Origin: Flavobacteriales bacterium
Lineage (GTDB): Bacteria > Bacteroidota > Bacteroidia > Flavobacteriales_C > GCA-002722245
Direction: 5' to 3'
Assembly: GCA_023251095.1 (NCBI GenBank)
Contig: JAHEZL010000002.1
Coordinates: 236,004 to 300,003 of the forward strand
Length of the DNA stretch: 64,000 nt
Shown: piece after piece, positions 8,342 to 17,458 of the stretch
Numbering within the stretch: the first letter of the stretch is position 1
How the letters are laid out: each line of letters begins with the position of its first letter
Program-made: the position numbers and the translations under genes
Notes under the pieces: model-generated
What the model was told of the DNA's origin: nothing
What the model saw: only the letters and a program-made list of their open reading frames with translations
The model's database searches: none

Positions 8342-11300
8342 CTAAAAATCGTAATTAATGGAAAAATAAAAAACATTGTCTTTTTTAAAATAACCATCTT
8401 CAATGCCCCAGGCCCAATCGGCGCGGACGAAGTAGCCCCACAGCAAAGTGCGCAGTCCGAAGCCGTAGCCAGCAACCACCGGGTCACGCTGACTTTTCAA
8501 AGAAATAATTCCGGTGTAAGCCGGTCCGCCCAAAACAATTGTTTGGTTGTTGAGTGAGTTGCTTTCGGAAAAAGGAGAGAAGCCCGACCAGGCTGTGCCT
8601 GCGTCAAAGAAACCAATGACCTGAATGTTTTTAATGAAATCGGAAGACAACGGTTTGCTGTAAAAATGTTTTACGATGGGCCAGCGCAATTCAGCATTCA
8701 AGACAGCAAAATTACTTCCGTTGCGCGCATTTTGTATGAAGCCGCGCATGTGACAGGCCAAAGTTTGAAAAGTATATTGTTCTCCGCTTCCGAGTTTCGA
8801 TACCGGTTCGGGATTAAAACTAGGAGAGAGCCATCCGTCGATGCCTCCCAGATAATACAGCAAACGTTCACTTCCTCCCGAAACAGATCCGGCAAATCTT
8901 CCCGCAAAAATTAAATTTTTGTAAAGAGAAACATAACGACGGTAATCGGCGCCGAGCACAAAAGTATTTTTACTGATTTGATTGAGTTGTTGGTAGTATT
9001 CTCCAAAAGCCTTGAATTTACTGCCATAGCAAATATTGATATCTCTATCGCGCGTGGCATCCATCACATATTCGGCACGCAATACCGAGCGATAGGTGCG
9101 TGTTGCAGGGGTAGTTAAAGAAGTATATTCGGTGCTCAACGCTTCCAGATCATCATAACGCAATGAAGCTGAACCGGCCACTCTGCTTACAATACTAAAA
9201 GGGTAAGAAGCTCTGTAGGTGGCTTCGTAAATGATGCTGTTAAACAACGAATTGTCGTTGACAAAAGAATTGGCTTTTCTGTATAAAACATATTGATGAT
9301 CGAGCTGTTTTTTTCGGTTTTCAAAGCTCAGGAACATTTCATTGTTTCGTTCGGCAGAAATACGAAATCCGCCCACCACAAAATAATCTTCCAGCAAGTC
9401 GGTAGTACCGAATTTAATGAGTCCGCTCAACAATCCCGGATTAGGATAAGTGGCCCCTCCCGTATAATTCTGATACACCGGAGTGATGTAATTGTTGTTG
9501 TATTCCACCACGCCGTAATTGCCCTGAAAGGCAGGTTCGTAAATCCATTCTTTTGCCCGTTTTCCTGCAGGAATATTATTGTATTTTACAGAAGAAAAAG
9601 CCGGGCGTTTTTCAGGTTCAACCATCTTTTTTTCTTCTTTTATTTCCGGTTTTTTTTCTTCTTTATCGCTTTCAAAAACATAGTTGGTGATGTCGATAAA
9701 ATCGGGATCATTTTTAAATTGATTAATTTCTCTATCGTTGATTTTATAGCGATCGGTTTTTTTTGAATTGGCTGTGGTATCAATGTTTTCAGCCGGACTT
9801 ACTTTTTTATAATAAGTTCCTGTGAGCGATGAGGTTTTTCCTGTATGAATGTCTTTTTTAGGTATCAGCAGCAGATAATCTTTTCCTTCATATCTCAAAA
9901 CCTCAGCTACCATTGGGGATTTAGCATTGGAGTAAATAAAATTAACGTTGCGTTTGTAATTGCTTGCAGGTGCGTTGTGTGCAAAATAACGGTAATGTGT
10001 GGTGGTGTCAATATGCGTGATGGCGCTGTCGAAACGGGCAATATAGCGATTGTTAATGCCGTTTTCATCTGATAGATAAATGATTTCGTTGTTGTTTAAT
10101 TCCGACGGATACAACTCATCAGTAGAAGGAGTATTGGTGATTCTTTGCAAAATCTGATTTTCATAACGCTGTGTTTTTTTTGCGGCATAATTGTAAACGA
10201 ATAAATCGAAATGATCGCCATATACAGTATTGGCAGCTCCTGCAGCAGAAAGCGTGTCATTGTCGCGATTGGAAGAAAACACAATTTGTGAAGTGCCTTT
10301 TATGAATTGCGGATTGATATCGTCAAAAAAATCATTGGTAATGCTTTCCTGAAAATTGCTTTGCACATCGTAAACATAAATATCGGTTTTCCCCATGTAA
10401 GCTGCAGAAAACACCAGTTTTTTACCATCCGGAGAATATTCGGCATCCAGCAATTGTTCGAAATGAAAGATTTTATTTTTTATAAATTTTTTGTCTTTTA
10501 CCACATAGAGCCACCATTGAATTTGTCCTTTGCTTTCAAAGAAAACCGACAGGATTTCTCCCGACGGATGCCACGTGAGGAGCGGATAATTGTAATCTAC
10601 GGGTAAATCGAGCGGATAATTTTTTTTGAATAATCTTTTTGTTTTTTTCTCTTCGGCGTTGTACATCCACACTTTAATTTGTCCTGATTCATTAGTGGTG
10701 TAAGCAATATTTTTATTGTCGGGAGATGCTTTTAATTGCGAGTAAACTCTTCGTTTTTTGATTTTCAGAGGCAGCATAAATTGTTCTTCGGGAATATTTT
10801 GCCCGATGGAATTTTCTGCAAACATTTTTGTTTGCGCTTCCCGCCAGTCGGCGAGTAAATTCTCTGTTGTTTTTCCTAAAATGAAAATAAAAGAATTGTC
10901 GACGCCATGCGCTACTTTCGTCATATTTAACAAGCGTGTAACATTGTCCCATCCGTAAGTATCAACAATATATTTCCATATGGAATGGCCTACCATTCGG
11001 GCTTCTTCGCCTGTCATGCGGTTGAAATTATCCAGCGTATTCTGATCCAGCGCATCTTTTAATTTATCGGCCAAAAGCGTGTTTTGATTTTCGGTGAGAA
11101 AGGAAACCAATCCGAGATAATACCAATCCGGCAATTCCCCTATGGTAGCGCTTTTTACCATGTCGGTGAGGTTTTCTCCGTAAATCAGCTTGTTGATGAT
11201 AATGCTGGTAATTCCGGCGCGCAATGTTTTCATGAGATTGACATGAGAACCATTGAAGTAAATAAACAATTTATTTCCCACCAGTCGGGAGATACCGCCC

Positions 11301-11632
11301 ATATCCTGCCTGCTATCCGCCAAATTCCCCATATTGCTTTGCATGTAGCGGTAGTAGGAATTGTAAATCACAATCTCAAATTTGTTTTGAATGGGGTAAT
11401 CAAAAAAAGTTTCCATTTCAGTGAGCACCGAGTTTGCTGCAATGGCAGTATAATCGGCCAGCTCCTTCCCTTCGGTATAAAAATAAAGATCAAATTTTGT
11501 GTAGCGGTAATACGACCACAGGAAGTCGTTGTACTGCACCCGGTTTTTGCCAAACTCCATTTGCGTCCCATTGTAAAACTGGGCCGAAACAGAAGCGGAA
11601 AAGAATAACAGTATGCCAAACAAAAATCTCAT
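8342..11632 (-). CDS. Outer-membrane protein: peptidase MA-like domain, TolB-type propeller and surface-antigen barrel
   Basis: A 1096-residue exported protein with signal peptide MRFLFGILLFFSASVSAQ. Residues about 45-260 resemble the peptidase MA/zincin-like fold but I see no HExxH motif, so catalytic activity is doubtful. About 300-490 holds WD40/TolB-like blades (SPDGKKLVFSAAYMGKTDIYVYD, IVFSSNRDNDTL). A charged, lysine/glutamate-rich linker follows near 630-690 (DKEEKKPEIKEEKK). The C-terminal 350 residues alternate in the way of a BamA/surface-antigen (D15-like) barrel and end with YFSINYDF, a terminal-phenylalanine beta-signal. It is predicted to sit in the outer membrane with the propeller in the periplasm. 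Homologues in Bacteroidota are usually annotated as TolB-like or bacterial surface antigen proteins; the substrate is unknown. Confidence 0.8.
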   Translation of the reverse strand: MRFLFGILLFFSASVSAQFYNGTQMEFGKNRVQYNDFLWSYYRYTKFDLYFYTEGKELADYTAIAANSVLTEMETFFDYPIQNKFEIVIYNSYYRYMQSNMGNLADSRQDMGGISRLVGNKLFIYFNGSHVNLMKTLRAGITSIIINKLIYGENLTDMVKSATIGELPDWYYLGLVSFLTENQNTLLADKLKDALDQNTLDNFNRMTGEEARMVGHSIWKYIVDTYGWDNVTRLLNMTKVAHGVDNSFIFILGKTTENLLADWREAQTKMFAENSIGQNIPEEQFMLPLKIKKRRVYSQLKASPDNKNIAYTTNESGQIKVWMYNAEEKKTKRLFKKNYPLDLPVDYNYPLLTWHPSGEILSVFFESKGQIQWWLYVVKDKKFIKNKIFHFEQLLDAEYSPDGKKLVFSAAYMGKTDIYVYDVQSNFQESITNDFFDDINPQFIKGTSQIVFSSNRDNDTLSAAGAANTVYGDHFDLFVYNYAAKKTQRYENQILQRITNTPSTDELYPSELNNNEIIYLSDENGINNRYIARFDSAITHIDTTTHYRYFAHNAPASNYKRNVNFIYSNAKSPMVAEVLRYEGKDYLLLIPKKDIHTGKTSSLTGTYYKKVSPAENIDTTANSKKTDRYKINDREINQFKNDPDFIDITNYVFESDKEEKKPEIKEEKKMVEPEKRPAFSSVKYNNIPAGKRAKEWIYEPAFQGNYGVVEYNNNYITPVYQNYTGGATYPNPGLLSGLIKFGTTDLLEDYFVVGGFRISAERNNEMFLSFENRKKQLDHQYVLYRKANSFVNDNSLFNSIIYEATYRASYPFSIVSRVAGSASLRYDDLEALSTEYTSLTTPATRTYRSVLRAEYVMDATRDRDINICYGSKFKAFGEYYQQLNQISKNTFVLGADYRRYVSLYKNLIFAGRFAGSVSGGSERLLYYLGGIDGWLSPSFNPEPVSKLGSGEQYTFQTLACHMRGFIQNARNGSNFAVLNAELRWPIVKHFYSKPLSSDFIKNIQVIGFFDAGTAWSGFSPFSESNSLNNQTIVLGGPAYTGIISLKSQRDPVVAGYGFGLRTLLWGYFVRADWAWGIEDGYFKKDNVFYFSINYDF

Positions 11633-11710
11633 TGTAACGAATATAGCAACTCTTTGCCTTTTTTGGCGTCTTCTGTTGCAGTGGAGGCTAATATTTTTTA
11701 TATTAACAAA

Positions 11711-12595
11711 ATGGTTCGCGGGATTCTTTTAAACTTCTTTTTTTTGCTTGTATTGCTTTGGGGTTGCACGAAAGACCCCATTGTAGTGAAGGACAATGAG
11801 GCACCACCCGATACTACGGTTGAAACAGTGGTGAAAGAAAATTACGTCAACAAATTGTACATTTCTTTGCTGGGAAGAAAAGCCACAACGGCTGAATTTG
11901 ATGCTGGATTAGCGCTCGTTACTCAAAATAATTTTTCCATTTCCGATCGCAACAACTTAATAGATATTGTTCAGGGGAAGTCGGAGTTTTACGACAATGA
12001 GTTTAAAATTTCCTGTGCCAATTTACTCAATGAATCGGATACCAACGATGCCAGGATGTGGATCAATATTTTTGTGCAAAGTCAGAAATCCACCAATGAT
12101 CCCAATGCCATTTTCTATCAACAAATTGAAATTGATCGTCTCACACCTTTCATTCCTCTGGTAAATGATTTACGAAACGGAACCATCAATTTTATTGATA
12201 TGGATAAGTTGTCCGTCAACAACACCTTGTATGACCAGGTAAATATGGGGACCCATAATTTTGTGATTTCCATGTATCAGAATTTTTTATTCAGAGCTCC
12301 TACCGATACTGCTTTAGCTGATGGGGAACATATGATTGATTATGACGTTTCACAACATCCTTCTCCTTTTTTATTTTCTCAGGAAGGGCATTCTAAAAAT
12401 GATTTTCTTTCTATTTTTTTCTCTTCCGATGAATATTTTGAAGGAAGGGTGAGGGCTCAGTTCAAACGTTTTTTATTCAGGGAACCGACTACCGAGGAAA
12501 TGAGCGGACAAACCGTTTTGTACAAAACCAACAAAGATTTTAAAGCCTTACAAAAATACGTTTTATCAGGTGATGAATATGCGGGAATTAAATAA
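11711..12595 (+). CDS. Lipoprotein with DUF1549/DUF4214-like helical modules
   Basis: The frame is open from 11654, but the ATG at 11711 begins a lipoprotein signal peptide (MVRGILLNFFFLLVLLWGC, lipidated cysteine C19) and is preferred, giving 294 residues. I do not recognise a named family with certainty. Two similar blocks are visible: YVNKLYISLLGRKATTAEFDAG near residue 44 and FKRFLFREPTTEEMSG near 262. This 'L-x-R-x-P/A-T-x-x-E' pattern is shared by planctomycete DUF1549/DUF1553 proteins and DUF4214. It is the first gene of a five-gene plus-strand operon; its end overlaps the next start, which indicates translational coupling. An AT-rich palindrome (TAATAT/ATATTA, 11689-11705) lies six bases upstream of the start. 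Function is unknown, probably a periplasmic or surface partner of the DUF1501 protein. Confidence 0.7.
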   Translation: MVRGILLNFFFLLVLLWGCTKDPIVVKDNEAPPDTTVETVVKENYVNKLYISLLGRKATTAEFDAGLALVTQNNFSISDRNNLIDIVQGKSEFYDNEFKISCANLLNESDTNDARMWINIFVQSQKSTNDPNAIFYQQIEIDRLTPFIPLVNDLRNGTINFIDMDKLSVNNTLYDQVNMGTHNFVISMYQNFLFRAPTDTALADGEHMIDYDVSQHPSPFLFSQEGHSKNDFLSIFFSSDEYFEGRVRAQFKRFLFREPTTEEMSGQTVLYKTNKDFKALQKYVLSGDEYAGIK

Positions 12596-13067
12596 AATAA
12601 CATTGCTGTTTCTTTTCTCTTTTGCGCTTTTTGCCTGCAAAAAAGAAGAGGATAAATATGTGTACGGCGTAAACACCGAAACCATCAGTGAGGCCGGAGT
12701 TAAAAAGCCTTACCTTAAAACGAACACAGAATTTATTTCCATTACTTACACCGATATTTTTGGCAATACTATTCCTACTTCACAGCTCAGTAAATTGCAA
12801 ACGGGCTACCTTGCTTTTGGCGACAAAGGAATTTTAGAAGACAGGATCATTCGCAGTTTCCTCAATAAAAGCGGAAAACAATTGCCTGCTTCCATAGGCA
12901 GTGATAAAAAAGTATTTATCACCGATGCTTACAAAAAAGTATACAACAGATTGCCCAATGAATATGAAATTTTTTATCTGGAAAATCTGCTTTCTACAGA
13001 ATCCTCCATCACTGCAGAAATGTTTTATTATGCCTTGATGACGTCCAACGAATACCGACAATTTTAG
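12573..13067 (+). CDS. Small lipoprotein of the DUF1501 operon
   Basis: About 164 residues, starting at one of two in-frame ATGs (12573 or 12579) that lie inside the 3' end of the preceding gene. The N-terminus is a lipoprotein signal (ITLLFLFSFALFAC-KKEED). The C-terminal half contains VFITDAYKKVYNRLPNEYE and YALMTSNEYRQF, which again recalls the DUF1549/DUF4214-type helical modules of the upstream gene, so the two lipoproteins may be related. The stop lies four bases before the next start. No enzyme motif was recognised. Confidence 0.75.
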   Translation: MNMRELNKITLLFLFSFALFACKKEEDKYVYGVNTETISEAGVKKPYLKTNTEFISITYTDIFGNTIPTSQLSKLQTGYLAFGDKGILEDRIIRSFLNKSGKQLPASIGSDKKVFITDAYKKVYNRLPNEYEIFYLENLLSTESSITAEMFYYALMTSNEYRQF

Positions 13068-13071
13068 TAGT

Positions 13072-14379
13072 ATGAAGAGAAGATCATTCTTAAAAAAAGC
13101 AGGAATAGCAACAGCAGGAGCTTTTGTGCTGCCGTACATTTTGCCGTCGGGACGCCTTTTTGCCGCTACAGGCACCAGAAAAGTAAATCACGTAGTGCTG
13201 GTGATGTTTGCCGGCGGATTGAGAAATATTGAAACGGTAAAACAAAATCAAAGTAATTTAATGTCGACGATGCTCAAGGACATCACGCCCTTCAGCACTC
13301 AGGCAGGGATAGTTGATGTTCTTCCCGCTTCACCACTAGGGTCAAATCGTTTGCAACAGTATGGAACCCTGATGAAGGAATTCCGCTTTAAGCAAGGTCC
13401 AACCGGGCATTTTAACGGACACATCACTGCGCTCACCGGGCGATACAGCATGGCCGAAATTAATTTACGTACCAATCCCGAAGTGCCTACAGTTTTTGAA
13501 TATTATCGCAAACACAATGATGATGCTTTAACCGGTACCGGACTCAATGCGTGGTGGATTTCCGATTCGCTCGGACCCTATCCTGCGCTCAATTACAGTT
13601 CTTATCCGGGCTACGGCGCTGCTTATGGCGCCAACTATATTCAGCCTTCATCATTAATTAGCTGGGATGGATATAATGCCATCGGAAATCCTAAAACTTT
13701 TACTTCCGACGAAATGGTGCTGGTGAATAAAATCCGCGGATTTTGTGATGCCAATTTTGCCAATCAATATGCTGCGGAATCAGTAGGAGTAGTGAATACA
13801 GAAAGCGAAAGAGCTCAGCTGGATGCATTTTTGAAAGAGTTGTACCAGGGTGTTTCTTCACCGGGTTATACCGGCTGGGGCTTTGGCAGTGGAATGACAA
13901 ATGACCTCGTGAATATTTATTATTCTGAAAAAGTCATCCAGAAATTTCAACCCGAATTAACAGTACTGAACATGCAGGATGTAGATATCTGCCACACTGA
14001 TTTTACTAAATATTGCAATGGTTTAAGAAAAGCCGATTGGGGTGTTTCTCATTTGTGGAACACCATTGAAAATACGCCTGGAATGGCGGGAGATACAGTG
14101 ATGATAGTAGTGCCCGAACACGGAAGAAATTATGCGCCGAACACGGTAGTGGATGCATACGGCCGGGCGGCTTACGACCACAATAGCGACGATACTTCCC
14201 GTGAAATATTTTGCATGATCGTAGGTCCGAACAATGTGGTGTATCAGGATAAAGTGGTAACGCAGGAGTATGGAGAAAGTATCGACATAGTGCCTACAAT
14301 AGCCGATTTACTTGGATTTAAAGATCGTATCCCCGGAGGATTATTGTCGGGAAGTGTATTGAATGAAGCAATAAAATAA
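13072..14379 (+). CDS. Tat-exported DUF1501 protein
   Basis: A 435-residue protein with a twin-arginine signal (MKRRSFLKKAGIATAGAFVLP), so it should be folded in the cytoplasm before export. The body matches DUF1501, a branch of the alkaline phosphatase/sulfatase superfamily: NHVVLVMFAGGLRN at the start of the fold, GHFNGHITALTGRYS, and the late metal-site-like elements VVPEHGRNYAPN and AAYDHNSDDTSREIF. The substrate of DUF1501 proteins is not established. In planctomycetes they are typically paired with DUF1549/DUF1553/PSCyt1 proteins; here the neighbours on both sides fit that pairing. Gaps to neighbours are four and five bases, so it is clearly in an operon. Confidence 0.88.
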   Translation: MKRRSFLKKAGIATAGAFVLPYILPSGRLFAATGTRKVNHVVLVMFAGGLRNIETVKQNQSNLMSTMLKDITPFSTQAGIVDVLPASPLGSNRLQQYGTLMKEFRFKQGPTGHFNGHITALTGRYSMAEINLRTNPEVPTVFEYYRKHNDDALTGTGLNAWWISDSLGPYPALNYSSYPGYGAAYGANYIQPSSLISWDGYNAIGNPKTFTSDEMVLVNKIRGFCDANFANQYAAESVGVVNTESERAQLDAFLKELYQGVSSPGYTGWGFGSGMTNDLVNIYYSEKVIQKFQPELTVLNMQDVDICHTDFTKYCNGLRKADWGVSHLWNTIENTPGMAGDTVMIVVPEHGRNYAPNTVVDAYGRAAYDHNSDDTSREIFCMIVGPNNVVYQDKVVTQEYGESIDIVPTIADLLGFKDRIPGGLLSGSVLNEAIK

Positions 14380-14384
14380 ACAGA

Positions 14385-15335
14385 ATGAAAATTAAAAACT
14401 ATATCGTTTTATTTTTGTTGAGCACATTTTTTATTGTGGTGTTTTTTGAAGCGTGTAAAAAAGATCCTGCTCCAAAAAATCCATACGATGATGTGGATTA
14501 TGACTTGAATACTGCTTTGGACACGCTGGATCAATTTTCTATCACTGCCATTCACCGAGATATTGTTTTTCCGAAATGCGCCAAACCGGGTTGTCACGAC
14601 GGGCATTTCGAACCTGATTTCCGTACCGTGGAATCTACTTATTCTACTTTGGTATATCAGCCGATTAAAAAAAATAATGTGGCCAAAACTTTCAAATACC
14701 GTGTGGTTCCTGACTCTTCTTCTAAAAGTGTTTTTTACGAACGCATCAGCTCTTGTTGTTTTGTAAATACCAACGATCGCATGCCGCAGGACAATATTGG
14801 TGTTGCGCTTCCCGATGATGATTTGCTGCGCATCAAAACATGGATCGACAATGGTGCAAAAGATATTTTCAATCAGAAGGCCACCGTTCCCAATGCGCTT
14901 CCGCAATTTCCATGGTGGGGCTTGTATGATGATAAATTTCCCGGACAATGGAACAACATTAATGCAGATACCAACCGCATCAATAAAAAACCGGAGCTTT
15001 CTGTAATCGTGGCAACAGGAAAAACCATCACAGTGATTCCGTGGCTGAGCGACGACAAAACCAAGGTTCAGAATCTTAGCCATTGCAAATTGCTTTTTTC
15101 TTACCAACAAAATGATTTCACAACACCAGTAAAAACAATTACGCCTGTTAAAGTGGGGACTTATCCCAACGTGATTTGGTACAGCACTTTCAACACAGCT
15201 GATTTTCTTACGGATACTATCGTGTATATGCGCTTTTACTGCAACGACGGCGATCACGCAACGGATACGGAATATCCAATCAACAACAGTCCTTCATGGT
15301 CGAAAACGTATTGGTCGCTGTACATCAAACCTTAA
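14385..15335 (+). CDS. Cytochrome c-like lipoprotein with CX4CH motif
   Basis: A 316-residue lipoprotein (signal ending in FFEAC, C24). A heme-attachment-like motif CAKPGCH (C65, C70, H71) has four instead of two residues between the cysteines. Downstream, RMPQD and LLRIKTWIDNGA match the distal methionine and the 'WI..GA' end of planctomycete-type PSCyt1 cytochrome domains, so one c-type domain spans about residues 55-165. The C-terminal half (about 185-316) is beta-rich and not recognised. Likely a periplasm- or surface-facing electron carrier working with the DUF1501 protein, but heme binding through CX4CH needs proof. The stop overlaps an ATG of the next frame by one base. Confidence 0.78.
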   Translation: MKIKNYIVLFLLSTFFIVVFFEACKKDPAPKNPYDDVDYDLNTALDTLDQFSITAIHRDIVFPKCAKPGCHDGHFEPDFRTVESTYSTLVYQPIKKNNVAKTFKYRVVPDSSSKSVFYERISSCCFVNTNDRMPQDNIGVALPDDDLLRIKTWIDNGAKDIFNQKATVPNALPQFPWWGLYDDKFPGQWNNINADTNRINKKPELSVIVATGKTITVIPWLSDDKTKVQNLSHCKLLFSYQQNDFTTPVKTITPVKVGTYPNVIWYSTFNTADFLTDTIVYMRFYCNDGDHATDTEYPINNSPSWSKTYWSLYIKP

Positions 15336-15340
15336 TGACA

Positions 15341-15778
15341 ATGTTTAAAAAATATATCCTCCCTCTGTTAAGTATTTTTCTTTTTTCTGCCTGCGCAAAA
15401 AAAACAGAAAGCGCTGCTCCCGCCATTACTTTTAAAAGTATTTCTCCTTCTTCTCTGCAAATTGGAAAAGACAATTTCACCATCACTTTTTCTTATGCCG
15501 ACAGCGATGGCGACCTCGGGGAAAACGCTGCCGATGTGAAAAACATGTTCGTTACCGATAAGAGAAATGGTGTGGTGTATCAATTCAGAATTCCGCAATT
15601 ATCGCCCACCGGAGCAACAATTTCTATTCAGGGCGATTTGAATATCGACATGCCGAATGTTGGAATTACAGATGGCGAGACAAGTGAATCGGTGACCTTT
15701 GATGTTTACGTGAAAGACAGAGCAGGCAATCAAAGCAATACGATTACTTCAACGGCTGCAACTGTTACAGCGCCTTAA
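15341..15778 (+). CDS. Small beta-rich lipoprotein, end of DUF1501 operon
   Basis: Two starts are possible, ATG at 15335 (overlapping the upstream stop by one base) or ATG at 15341; either gives a lipoprotein signal (YILPLLSIFLFSAC-AKK). The mature part of about 125 residues contains FSYADSDGDLGENAADVKNMFV and ends VKDRAGNQSNTITSTAATVTAP, an Ig/PKD-like beta-sandwich pattern common in Bacteroidota lipoproteins. No specific function is evident. It is the last gene of the operon, and its stop is five bases from the convergent STAS-like gene. Confidence 0.75.
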   Translation: MFKKYILPLLSIFLFSACAKKTESAAPAITFKSISPSSLQIGKDNFTITFSYADSDGDLGENAADVKNMFVTDKRNGVVYQFRIPQLSPTGATISIQGDLNIDMPNVGITDGETSESVTFDVYVKDRAGNQSNTITSTAATVTAP

Positions 15779-15783
15779 TTCAT

Positions 15784-16158
15784 TTAAGATTCCTGCAACC
15801 AGGCCAGTGCCGCTTCTTCGGTGCTGAAGGTTTTAAACTTAAAATGATCCATTTGCACCGAGCTTTTTCCGAAGATGTAAGTCATGGCGGTTTCTTTCGG
15901 ACGCGCCACAATAAACGCTTCTTTAACAGAAGTGAATTTTCTTTCTGTAGTAGCAAGGTATTGTCCGAATTGTTTCAACTCTTCAGGAGTAAACACAAAA
16001 TCGGCTTTATCGGCATAAGCCAATAATTTTGCGTCTTTAGGTAGTTGCTTATGTTGTCTTATAACATCTGCATTTTCAAATAAATCACGGATGTCAATTT
16101 TCCCTAAAAAATGGAATTTGAGAATTTTTGCATTCTCGTCGTATTCGTATGTTATCAT
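15784..16158 (-). CDS. SpoIIAA-like / STAS-type cytosolic protein
   Basis: A 124-residue soluble protein that starts MITYEYDENAKILKFHFLGKID and has the beta-alpha pattern of the SpoIIAA-like family: an N-terminal strand pair, LLAYADKADFVFTPEELKQFGQY in the middle, and a C-terminal helix EEAALAWLQES. Members are usually single-domain proteins of unknown role; some STAS relatives act as phosphorylation-dependent switches, but I see no conserved serine phosphorylation site to argue for that. It is alone on its strand, 158 bases from the arginine operon end. Confidence 0.7.
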   Translation of the reverse strand: MITYEYDENAKILKFHFLGKIDIRDLFENADVIRQHKQLPKDAKLLAYADKADFVFTPEELKQFGQYLATTERKFTSVKEAFIVARPKETAMTYIFGKSSVQMDHFKFKTFSTEEAALAWLQES

Positions 16159-16316
16159 AAATCAGCCCCAACTAATTGTAAATAGATTCTCCCTTGAGAA
16201 GAAATGTAGTGAAAAAATATTTGTTAGAAAAGAGCTTTTATCAATTATTGAAGTCTATATGCAAGAAGAGAAGCATAATAAATCTTAATGGATTTTTTGC
16301 CAATTTTTAAGAAGCA

Positions 16317-17447
16317 TTAAGCCATCACCATCACTTCTTTTCTAATCGCATCCAACAACATATCACACTCCAGTTTTGTAATGTTGAGTGGTGGTAAAAG
16401 TCGTAATATATCAGGGTTTGAAGCCCCACCAGTGAATATTTTGTGTTTGCTTAAAAGATTGTCGCGCACTTGTTTTCCGCCTTCTAAAAGAACACCAATC
16501 ATCAATCCGCGACCGGTGATTTTTTTCACTTGTTCGATCTCTAATAATTTTTTGATGAGGTAATCGCCGAGGATAGTAGAGTTAGCAATCAGGTTTTCTT
16601 CTTCCATTACTTCCAGCACTGCCAATGCAGCGGCGCAAGCCAAATGATTTCCACCGAAAGTAGTTCCGAGTAATCCGCTGCTGGCTTTGAATTTTGGGTG
16701 AATTAAAACTCCACCGATTGGAAAGCCATTGCCCATTCCTTTGGCAACAGTGATGATGTCGGCTTGTATGCCTGAATATTGATGCGCGAAAAATCTTCCT
16801 GTGCGACCATATCCACTTTGAACTTCATCTAAAATTAAAACTGCGTTGTATTGATCTGCGAGTTTTCGCAAGCCCACTAAAAAATCAGCGTGAGGTTCTA
16901 CAATGCCTGCTACACCTTGAATTCCTTCAATGATGATTCCGGCAACATCTCCTTTTTTCAATTCGGTTTCTACCGCTGCTAAATCGTTGAGCGGAAGAAA
17001 TTTTTGATCATTTCCGTTAAAAGGAGCGCGCATTTTCGGGTAATCCGTTACTTGCAATCCTCCGGAAGTTCGTCCGTGAAATGCTTTTTCAAAAGCGAGT
17101 ATTCTTGGTTTATCCGTGTGGAAAGAAGCCAACTTCAAAGCGTTTTCAATGGCTTCAGCTCCTGAGTTGATCAGGAATAAATTGTAATCGGGATAGCCTG
17201 AAGCTTTGCCTAATTTCTCTGCCAATTCCTTTTGAATAGGAATGATAACGGAGTTGGAATAAAAAGCGATTTTATCCAGTTGATCCTGTATTCTTTCAAC
17301 GTAATGAGGATGGGTGTGTCCGATAGAAATCACAGCGTGACCACCGTAAAAATCTAAATATTTTTCTCCTTTGTCGTCGTAAACATAGCAACCATAAGCC
17401 TTTTCAGGCTGTATGTTGAAGAGCGGATAAACGTCGAATAATTTCAT
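16317..17447 (-). CDS. argD: Acetylornithine (or succinylornithine) aminotransferase
   Basis: A 376-residue class III PLP aminotransferase of the arginine pathway, converting N-acyl-glutamate semialdehyde to N-acylornithine. Visible signatures are LINSGAEAIENALKLA, FHGRTSGGLQ, the cofactor aspartate D207 in LILDEVQSGYGRTG, and the Schiff-base lysine K236 in VAKGMGNGFPIGG. Full length for the family. It is the last gene of the argG-argC-argD cluster, 11 bases after argC. Some Bacteroidota use succinylated intermediates; the sequence does not let me choose acetyl over succinyl. Confidence 0.93.
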   Translation of the reverse strand: MKLFDVYPLFNIQPEKAYGCYVYDDKGEKYLDFYGGHAVISIGHTHPHYVERIQDQLDKIAFYSNSVIIPIQKELAEKLGKASGYPDYNLFLINSGAEAIENALKLASFHTDKPRILAFEKAFHGRTSGGLQVTDYPKMRAPFNGNDQKFLPLNDLAAVETELKKGDVAGIIIEGIQGVAGIVEPHADFLVGLRKLADQYNAVLILDEVQSGYGRTGRFFAHQYSGIQADIITVAKGMGNGFPIGGVLIHPKFKASSGLLGTTFGGNHLACAAALAVLEVMEEENLIANSTILGDYLIKKLLEIEQVKKITGRGLMIGVLLEGGKQVRDNLLSKHKIFTGGASNPDILRLLPPLNITKLECDMLLDAIRKEVMVMA

Positions 17448-17458
17448 CTTTAATAATT

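Noticed and set aside
11084..11608. A 174-codon plus-strand open frame
   Set aside because: Antisense to the N-terminal part of the propeller/barrel gene, no signal or domain.
14409..15257. A 282-codon minus-strand open frame
   Set aside because: It is antisense to the cytochrome-like lipoprotein gene, which has a signal peptide, family motifs and operon spacing; the antisense product has no recognisable features.
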